From Asticcacaulis excentricus CB 48 (GTDB lineage Bacteria; Pseudomonadota; Alphaproteobacteria; Caulobacterales; Caulobacteraceae), in NCBI RefSeq assembly GCF_000175215.2, contig NC_014816.1, forward strand, positions 803,001 to 867,000: DNA of 64,000 nucleotides, given 5' to 3'. This document shows positions 58,764 through 64,000 of this stretch, piece after piece. A model generated the notes under the pieces. It was not told where the DNA came from. It ran no database searches and saw nothing but the letters and a program-made list of their open reading frames with translations. Positions within the stretch are counted from its first letter, which is position 1. Each line of letters opens with the position of its first letter. The position numbers and the translations under genes were made by a program.

Positions 58764-60062
58764 TTAAACCTCTAACCGGAAATCTGCCGCCAGCGCGTGG
58801 GCCTCAAGGCCTTCCAGACGCGCCAGACGCGCCGCCGCGGGCGCAATATTCGCTGCGCCGTGTTTGGTGGCGCGTTGGACCACAAAGCTGGTCAGGAAGG
58901 AGCGTATGGTGATGCCGTCCCAGGCGCGTGCCGCGCCGTCGGTCGGCAGGACATGGCTGGGGCCGGCCGCATAGTCGCCGAAGGTCTCCGCGGCATAGGT
59001 CCCGGCGAATACCGTTCCGGCGGCGGTGAGTTGCGGGATCATGGCGTCTAGATCGGCCACCTGAAGCGCCAGGTGCTCGGGGCCGTAGTGGTTGGCAACC
59101 TCGGCTGCAGCCTCAAGGCTATCGACGACGAACAGGCGCGCCTGCTCCAGCGAGGCGCGGGCAATGGCGGCGCGAGGCAGGGTCGCCAGTTGCGTCTCAA
59201 GCTCAACACCAACGGCCGCGATTAGGGCGGCGTCCAGCGTCACCAGCACCACCTGCGCGTCGGCGTCGTGTTCGGCCTGCGACAGCAGGTCGGCAGCGAT
59301 CAGCTTCGCGTTTGCCGAAGCGTCGGCAATAACCATCAGCTCCGACGGACCGGCGGGCATGTCAATCGCGATGCCGGAGACGCGCTCGGTGGCGTAGCGT
59401 TTGGCTTCAGCGACGTACTTGTTGCCCGGCCCAAACAGCTTGTCCGCCGCCGGGACGTCTGGCAACGCGCCCAGAGCCATAGCGGCGATGGCGTGTGCCC
59501 CGCCGACACGCCACACGGCCTCAAGACCGGCGGCGGCCCCGGCAGCGATCATCATGGGGTGCAGCGAGCCGTCTCTGGCCGGCGGTGTGACGCAAACACG
59601 GTTGGGCACGCCGGCGACCAGAGCGGGCACGGCGGTCATGATCAGGGTCGAAAACAGCGGCGCCGTGCCACCTGGGACATAGAGGCCGGCGGTCGAGATG
59701 GGGCGATAAAGGCGCTGAAGCGACAGACCTTGCGATGGTGCAATGATCGGTCCGGCGGACGGCAGCTCAGCCGTGTGGAAGGCGCGCACGTGTTCAACCG
59801 CCAGTTCCATGGCGTCGAGATCTTCGGCAGCCAGATTGGCGCGCGCCTCATCGACCAGAGCACGCGTCAGTTCGACGCGCACGGGAGCGTGACCGTCGAG
59901 GCGCGCCGCCCAGTCGCTGACGGCGGCAAAGCCTCGAGCTTCAACGTCGTCGAATATGGTTTTCACCGTTTCAAGCACGCGAGCGTCGCGCCGGTTTTCC
60001 GGACGCGAGAGGGCGGATTTACGTTCCGCCGCGCTGAGGTCTTTCCAGATAAAGGTCTTCAT
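58764..60062 (-). CDS. hisD: HisD, histidinol dehydrogenase
   Basis: 432 residues from the ATG at 60062 (MKTFIWKDLSAAERKSALSRP). Zinc NAD-dependent enzyme for the last two oxidations. YVPGGTAPLFSTLIMTAVPA, VGGAHAIAAMALG, GPGNKYVAEAKRY, DMPAGPSELMVIAD, SQAEHDADAQVVLVT and NHYGPEHLALQV are the expected motifs with the catalytic Glu/His. Standard length. Upstream is a 143-base gap with palindromes that separates it from hisG. Confidence 0.95.
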   Translation of the reverse strand: MKTFIWKDLSAAERKSALSRPENRRDARVLETVKTIFDDVEARGFAAVSDWAARLDGHAPVRVELTRALVDEARANLAAEDLDAMELAVEHVRAFHTAELPSAGPIIAPSQGLSLQRLYRPISTAGLYVPGGTAPLFSTLIMTAVPALVAGVPNRVCVTPPARDGSLHPMMIAAGAAAGLEAVWRVGGAHAIAAMALGALPDVPAADKLFGPGNKYVAEAKRYATERVSGIAIDMPAGPSELMVIADASANAKLIAADLLSQAEHDADAQVVLVTLDAALIAAVGVELETQLATLPRAAIARASLEQARLFVVDSLEAAAEVANHYGPEHLALQVADLDAMIPQLTAAGTVFAGTYAAETFGDYAAGPSHVLPTDGAARAWDGITIRSFLTSFVVQRATKHGAANIAPAAARLARLEGLEAHALAADFRLEV

Positions 60063-60104
60063 CGGGCCACTCGGTTGGAAAGATACCCCTCCGGCGCTGA
60101 ACGC

Positions 60105-60196
60105 CACCTCCCCATTTCGCAGGCGTTGAGCGGTCGTTTCTCCTCCCTGCCGAAGGCGGGGAGGGACCATCAAGCGAAGCGCAGATGGGGGAGGGG
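60105..60196. repeat. Nested GC-rich palindrome between hisG and hisD
   Basis: Outer CACCTCCCC (60105-60113) with GGGGGAGGGG (60187-60196), and an inner hairpin TCCTCCC ... GGGAGGGA (60141-60166). It ends in the sequence GACCATCAAGCGAAGCGCAGATG typical of dispersed elements in this order. It is inside the operon transcript and may act as a processing or attenuation site. Confidence 0.65.
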
Positions 60197-60205
60197 TAAC
60201 TTGAC

Positions 60206-61093
60206 TTATTTCATCATCTTTTCGATAGGCAGAACGAGGATCGCCGAAGCGCCCGCCGCCTTGAGCTTGTCCAGCGTGTCCCAGAAGACATTTTCCTGAC
60301 ACACGGCGTGGACCGCCACCGTGTCTTCGCGCCCAGCCAGCGGCATAATGGTCGGGGCGTCGGCACCGGGGATAAGCTCAATAATCTCGTTCAGATGCTC
60401 ACGCGGGGCATTGAGCATCACATATTTGGCCCCGTTTGACGCCGTGACGCCATCGAAACGCCGCAGCAGCATGTCATAAACGTGCGCCAGATCGGCGGGC
60501 GGCGCGTGCGGGGCCTTGATCAGCACGGCTTCGGAGGCCAACACCAGATCGACGGCTTTCATGCCATTGGCCTCTAGCGTGGCGCCGGTCGAGACGAGGT
60601 CGCAGATGGCGTGAGCGATCTTCATACGCGGGGCCACTTCGACCGCGCCGCGCATTTCGACGATGGTCGCGCTCACGCCTCGATCCTTCAGCCATTTGCC
60701 CAGAATATTCGGGTAGGAGGTGGCGATGCGCTTGCCTTCGAGGCTCAGCGGCCCCTCATAGCTGACGCTGTCCGGCACGGCGATCTTCAGCGTGCACTTG
60801 CCGAAGCCAAGGCGCATGACGATTCGCTCTTCGAGGTCATCTTCCGGGAAGTGCTCGGCCAGCACATTATATCCGACGATGCCGAGTTCCGCCACGCCGT
60901 CGGCGACAAAGGTCGGGATGTCGTCGTCGCGCACGCGCAGGAGGTCAATGGGCTGGTTTTCGATGCGATACAGCAGCTCATTGGCGCCCTTCATGACGCG
61001 CAGACCCGCGCCGGAAATCAGCTCCAGCGAACGGTCGGCCAGACGACCGGATTTCTGTACGGCGATACGCAGCCTGAGGGTTTCGGAAGGCAT
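60206..61093 (-). CDS. hisG: HisG, ATP phosphoribosyltransferase, long form
   Basis: 295 residues. First step: ATP + PRPP to phosphoribosyl-ATP. Catalytic domain: LRIAVQKSGRLADRSLELI, VADGVAELGIVGYNVLAE, RIATSYPNILGKWL and the PRPP loop CDLVSTGATLEANGMKAVD. A C-terminal ~75-residue ACT-like regulatory domain (AKYVMLNAPREHLNEIIELIP ... LKAAGASAILVLPIEKMM) makes it the long, histidine-inhibited form that needs no HisZ; alphaproteobacteria mostly use the short form with HisZ. Start is 7 bases after the yerC stop. Confidence 0.95.
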   Translation of the reverse strand: MPSETLRLRIAVQKSGRLADRSLELISGAGLRVMKGANELLYRIENQPIDLLRVRDDDIPTFVADGVAELGIVGYNVLAEHFPEDDLEERIVMRLGFGKCTLKIAVPDSVSYEGPLSLEGKRIATSYPNILGKWLKDRGVSATIVEMRGAVEVAPRMKIAHAICDLVSTGATLEANGMKAVDLVLASEAVLIKAPHAPPADLAHVYDMLLRRFDGVTASNGAKYVMLNAPREHLNEIIELIPGADAPTIMPLAGREDTVAVHAVCQENVFWDTLDKLKAAGASAILVLPIEKMMK

Positions 61094-61099
61094 AGGACT

Positions 61100-61420
61100 T
61101 TAGTGACTTTCTTGTTTCAATCGGTCGATCACCAGCCGGTAACCCTTGTGCGGCATGTCGCGCAGGAAGCGCGCCACACGGGTGACGGTGGTGGTCGATG
61201 CCCCCGTCCGTTCCGAGATGTCCCGGTAGGAGAGGGCGTTTTCGTCCAGCAGACGCGCGACCTTGAAGCGTTCGGCAAAGGCCCGGATTTCCGACGGCGT
61301 ACACAGGTCGTCGAGAAAGGCACGCACCTCTTCGGCTGTTTTGAGCGTCAGAAGGGCGCGGACCAGTTCGGCTTCGTCTGCGGCGAAGGATTGCGGGGTC
61401 TTGGCGGGCTTGTCAGTCAT
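61100..61420 (-). CDS. TrpR-like (YerC/YecD family) regulator heading the his operon
   Basis: 106 residues. Helix-turn-helix of the TrpR fold: CTPSEIRAFAERFKVARLL, then SYRDISERTGASTTTVTRVARFL, the recognition helix, and GYRLVIDRL. Relatives of this family (YerC) are found next to histidine genes, and in Xanthomonadales a TrpR-family repressor is described for the his operon; a ligand of histidine or an intermediate is expected by analogy with tryptophan. It probably represses this operon through the palindrome just upstream. First gene; hisG follows after 6 bases. Confidence 0.88.
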   Translation of the reverse strand: MTDKPAKTPQSFAADEAELVRALLTLKTAEEVRAFLDDLCTPSEIRAFAERFKVARLLDENALSYRDISERTGASTTTVTRVARFLRDMPHKGYRLVIDRLKQESH

Positions 61421-61430
61421 GTGTGTTACT

Positions 61431-61448
61431 GTGTTAGCGCGTTAATAC
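61431..61448 (-). promoter_or_regulatory. 18-bp TrpR-like operator palindrome over the his promoter
   Basis: GTGTTAGCGCGTTAATAC, an imperfect palindrome (six of eight arm positions pair around GC). On the minus strand it reads GTATTAACGCGCTAACAC and agrees with the E. coli trp operator GTACTAGTTAACTAGTAC at 10 of 18 positions, including the outer GTA..TA and CTA..AC. It starts 10 bases upstream of the yerC ATG and overlaps the -10 box. Confidence 0.6.
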
Positions 61449-61470
61449 AGAAGCCGGGGGATGATGGCAA
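61442..61470 (-). promoter_or_regulatory. Sigma70-type promoter of the his operon
   Basis: Minus strand: TTGCCA (-35, 61470-61465, five of six matches), a 17-base spacer, TATTAA (-10, 61447-61442, four of six). Transcription should start about 61435, leaving a very short leader with no room for a His-rich attenuator peptide. Confidence 0.6.
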
Positions 61471-61580
61471 GCCGGTCCTTGCGATTTTGTCGCATTATTT
61501 CGGGTAGTCCGGTCCTGCGTCTCTTGGCAATCAACTGGAACGGGATAAGCTGCGGTGTTCATATCCGAACGGGGGATCGA

Positions 61581-63053
61581 ATGCACCGGATTCTTTTGCT
61601 GGCAGGATTTATCGCCGGGACCGCCTGTGCGGCACAGGCGCAGGACGCACCGCCTACAGAGCCTGTGGACTGGAAGGCGCGGCTGGAGGCCGATGTAACG
61701 GCCTTCCACGCCGCCATTATGGACAGCCACCCGGGGCCGGTCGATCCGCTCAACCCTGCCTTTCGCCCGCGTGCCGCGGCGGGGCTGAAACAGGCGCTGG
61801 AACGGGCGAAGACGGTGCATACGCCTGGCGGCTGGTGGTGGGCCCTGCGGGCCTATCAGGCTTCGTTCGATGACGGCCATGTGCAGCTTTATGGTATCGG
61901 CGATGGGGCCAAGCTCAACAGTACCTGGCCGGGATTTCTGACCGTATGGACCGGTGCAGATCAGGTCGTGACGGCGCGCCAAGAGGGCCGGACGGACACG
62001 CCACCTATGGGCGCGAAGCTGATTTCGTGCGACGGGACTAAGGCGGGCCTGCTGGCGGAACAGCGCGTCGGCGCGTTCCGCGGGCGCTGGTTTCTCGAAT
62101 CGCAGCGCGTAACCTATGGCGATCTTCTGTTCGTCAATACCGACAACCCTTATCTGAAACCGCTCAAAACCTGCCGCTTTGCCACCGAAGCGGGCACGAA
62201 AACCTATCGGTTGACGTGGGCGCAGCTCAGTAATGAAGACCTTGGCAAATATCTTAAGTTGACCCGCCCGGCACGTGACTATCGTTTCGGTTTGCGCGAA
62301 ACCGAGGGGACGTTGTGGCTGTCTACGCCCGGTTTTAATGGCAATACACAAAGCGACGATTACCGCGAACTGACCGCCCTGATCGTCGCGCTCAAGGCCG
62401 ACCCGGCGCGGTTAAACAGGGTCGGTCGTGTTGTGCTGGACCTGCGCGGCAATGGCGGGGGCTCATCGCAATGGGGCTATGAGATTGCGCGTCAAATCTG
62501 GGGCGGCGAGTGGACGGCGGCCCATGAAGCCAGAGGCGCGGACGCCGTCGATTGGCGGCCATCCGAAGCCAATATAGCCACCATTGCCGCCTTCGTAGCC
62601 GATCAGAAGGCCAATAGCGGCAGCGTTGAGGCCATTCAGTGGGGCGAGCGCGCGCTGGCCGGGATGAAGGCGGCGCGCGATAAGGGCGAAGTTTACTGGC
62701 ATGATGCGAATGAGGGCGAAGCGTCGCAAGGATCTGCCGGACCGCAAGCGCCCCTTTTCAAAGGTCGTGTCTTTGTCCTGACAGATACCTCTTGCGGGTC
62801 GGCTTGCCTCGATGCGGTGGATCTGTGGAAGGCGCTGGGCGCGGTGCAGGTCGGGCGCGAAACCTCTGCCGACACCCTCTATATGGAAGTCCGTGACCAG
62901 ACCTTGCCCAGTGGGATGGCGGGCATTGGCGTGCCTATGAAGGTCTATCGTGGACGCCCGCGCGGCAATAATGAGCCGCAACGCCCTGCGCATGTCTTCG
63001 AGGGGGATATGAGCAACGACGCGGCCCTGCTCACATGGATCAAAGGGTTGTAA
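61581..63053 (+). CDS. Secreted S41-family (tail-specific-protease-like) peptidase
   Basis: 490 residues from the ATG at 61581 (MHRILLLAGFIAGTACAAQAQ, signal peptide). A front helical part (25-110) is followed by a region that could hold a PDZ-like domain, then the S41 core: GRVVLDLRGNGGGSSQWGYEI and VFVLTDTSCGSACLDAVDLW with the nucleophile in GSAC, as in related S41 proteins. The C-terminal part (GIGVPMKVYRGRPRGNNEP) completes the core. Probable periplasmic protease. It overlaps the Hsp70 gene tail to tail by 14 bases. Confidence 0.82.
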   Translation: MHRILLLAGFIAGTACAAQAQDAPPTEPVDWKARLEADVTAFHAAIMDSHPGPVDPLNPAFRPRAAAGLKQALERAKTVHTPGGWWWALRAYQASFDDGHVQLYGIGDGAKLNSTWPGFLTVWTGADQVVTARQEGRTDTPPMGAKLISCDGTKAGLLAEQRVGAFRGRWFLESQRVTYGDLLFVNTDNPYLKPLKTCRFATEAGTKTYRLTWAQLSNEDLGKYLKLTRPARDYRFGLRETEGTLWLSTPGFNGNTQSDDYRELTALIVALKADPARLNRVGRVVLDLRGNGGGSSQWGYEIARQIWGGEWTAAHEARGADAVDWRPSEANIATIAAFVADQKANSGSVEAIQWGERALAGMKAARDKGEVYWHDANEGEASQGSAGPQAPLFKGRVFVLTDTSCGSACLDAVDLWKALGAVQVGRETSADTLYMEVRDQTLPSGMAGIGVPMKVYRGRPRGNNEPQRPAHVFEGDMSNDAALLTWIKGL

Positions 63054-64000
63054 ACGCTGCCCGCGCCGCCAGACCCAGACCTGACGCCACCGACGAGAAG
63101 CGGTCGCCGTAATTGATTCTGGCGGCGGGGAAGGCGGCCTGCATGGCGGCTTCAAAGCCCGGCATGGCGGTCGAGCCGCCGGTCATGAACAGGGTATGGA
63201 TGGCGTCCGGCTTGAGGCCTGCCTTTTCCACACACAGCCCGGCGGTGGCCACCACCTTGGCCACTTCGCGCGCCGTCGCCGTGATCAGCGTCTCGCGCGT
63301 GACATCCGACACCCATCCGGCTTCGATATCGGCATAGTCGATGTGGGTGACCGCCTCAGAGGACAAAGCGATCTTGGCCGCTTCGATGCGGCTGGCGATG
63401 GCGTGACCCATGCGGTCGTCCAGCACCTTGATCAGGCGCTGCGTCAGGTCGCGGCGCTCGGCCAGATGGTGCAGTTCGCGCACGCTGTGCATGACCTTTT
63501 GCGTGTAGAGGAAGTTGATCAGGTGCCAGGTCGAAAGCTGATGATAGGTCAGGCCCGCCATGTCGAGCCCGCTTTTCAGTTTGGACTTCCAGCCCATATC
63601 GACCATGGCCGTGTCCATGCTGAGCAGGCGGTCGAAGTCGGTGCCGCCAATATGCACGCCGGTATTGGCCAGAATATCCGAGTGATCGGGTGATAGGCTA
63701 AGGACCGAAAAGTCCGACGTCCCGCCGCCGATATCAACCACCAGCACGGTTTCACGCGTGCTGAGGCGGCTGGCGTAATCGCGTGCGGCGGCCAGCGGTT
63801 CGTATTCGAAGCGGATGGTCTTAAAGCCCTGCGCCTCGGCAATGCCGCGCAGCTCGTTTTCGGCGCGCTGATCGGCCTCTGCATCGTCATCGACAAAGTG
63901 CACGGGACGGCCCAGTACCACGTCCTCAATGCGCTCGCCGGCGTGGCGTTCGGCGGCCTGTTTCACATGGGCGATGTAGAGGCCAATGATCTCACGGAAG
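63040..64000 (-). CDS. Hsp70-family chaperone-like ATPase (YegD-like), 3' part only
   Basis: The coding frame stays open to the right edge, so the start lies outside. The visible 320 residues (FREIIGLYIAHVKQAAERHAG onward) cover most of the actin-like ATPase: EYEPLAAARDYASRL, the phosphate-2 loop TVLVVDIGGGTSDFSVLSL, and LFMTGGSTAMPGFEAAM (adenosine motif). The chain ends soon after the ATPase, without a DnaK-type substrate domain, as in E. coli YegD. Function unknown; chaperone activity is assumed from the fold. Confidence 0.88.
   Translation of the reverse strand, partial: FREIIGLYIAHVKQAAERHAGERIEDVVLGRPVHFVDDDAEADQRAENELRGIAEAQGFKTIRFEYEPLAAARDYASRLSTRETVLVVDIGGGTSDFSVLSLSPDHSDILANTGVHIGGTDFDRLLSMDTAMVDMGWKSKLKSGLDMAGLTYHQLSTWHLINFLYTQKVMHSVRELHHLAERRDLTQRLIKVLDDRMGHAIASRIEAAKIALSSEAVTHIDYADIEAGWVSDVTRETLITATAREVAKVVATAGLCVEKAGLKPDAIHTLFMTGGSTAMPGFEAAMQAAFPAARINYGDRFSSVASGLGLAARAAFTTL

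Noticed and set aside
59268..60299. 343-codon open frame opposite hisD
   Set aside because: HisD is complete on the minus strand with all motifs. The antisense translation has no recognisable domain.

Overview
The window is a chromosomal segment of an alphaproteobacterium, most likely of the Caulobacterales (an Asticcacaulis- or Caulobacter-like genus; this is inferred from gene content, not from a marker gene). Pointers are a TipN-type polar landmark protein, a CtrA-like TTAA-N7-TTAA box, a TonB-dependent receptor, many DUF families common in this order, high GC with strongly GC-biased third positions, and dense ATGA-type gene overlaps. I see no prophage, insertion sequence, CRISPR array, rRNA or replication origin.

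Layout. 1-5.0 kb: a cut hemerythrin gene, a repeat-containing lipoprotein, an AlkA-type glycosylase, a protease-like protein without its catalytic residues next to a DUF350 membrane protein, and rlmN. 5.0-6.6 kb: a coupled MoeB/ThiF - MAPEG - cytochrome c run. 7-10.6 kb: a DUF1275 protein, then hslV and hslU separated by two AAC(6')-like acetyltransferases. 10.6-16.7 kb: three tandem DUF3144 paralogues, a low-molecular-weight phosphatase, a MazG-like protein, nth, an ATP-grasp protein, a PfkB kinase, two tandem secreted paralogues and an Smr protein. 16.8-22.1 kb: a RimB-RimK fusion, a multi-PAS pseudo-kinase, a membrane protein and tRNA-Gly. 22.3-27 kb: a 2-hydroxyacid dehydrogenase, an SH3 protein and the fabA-fabB-fabI group. 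26.9-28.1 kb: a zeta-toxin-like pseudogene and a small-protein/zincin pair. 28-32 kb: a hydrolase, a GST, an extradiol dioxygenase and YceI. 32.4-36.8 kb: a TonB receptor and a PhoD-type phosphatase, each with Pho-box-like half-sites upstream, suggesting phosphoester scavenging. 36.8-47.5 kb: mostly metabolic single genes, including a DUF2269 / DCC / DUF4166 / saccharopine-dehydrogenase-like cluster. 47.5-53.9 kb: tipN, a secreted protein with three cysteine-quartet repeats, and DUF805 proteins.

54-61.4 kb (minus strand) is the most unusual block: a compact histidine operon in the order yerC - hisG - hisD - hisC'B - hisH - hisA - hisF - hisIE. Gene order, long-form HisG, fused HisIE, the MNQDGVR signature of HisF and the adjacent TrpR-like regulator are gammaproteobacterial/Xanthomonadales-like rather than typical of alphaproteobacteria, so the operon looks transferred. 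HisB carries an N-terminal HisC-like domain that has lost its PLP lysine; a second copy of the hisD 3' end lies just before that gene; hisF carries an in-frame palindromic repeat; and the operon promoter is overlapped by an 18-bp TrpR-like palindrome. The window ends with an S41-type peptidase and a cut Hsp70 (YegD-like) gene.

Dispersed GC-rich palindromes (CCTCCC...GGGAGG types) occur between and occasionally inside genes throughout.
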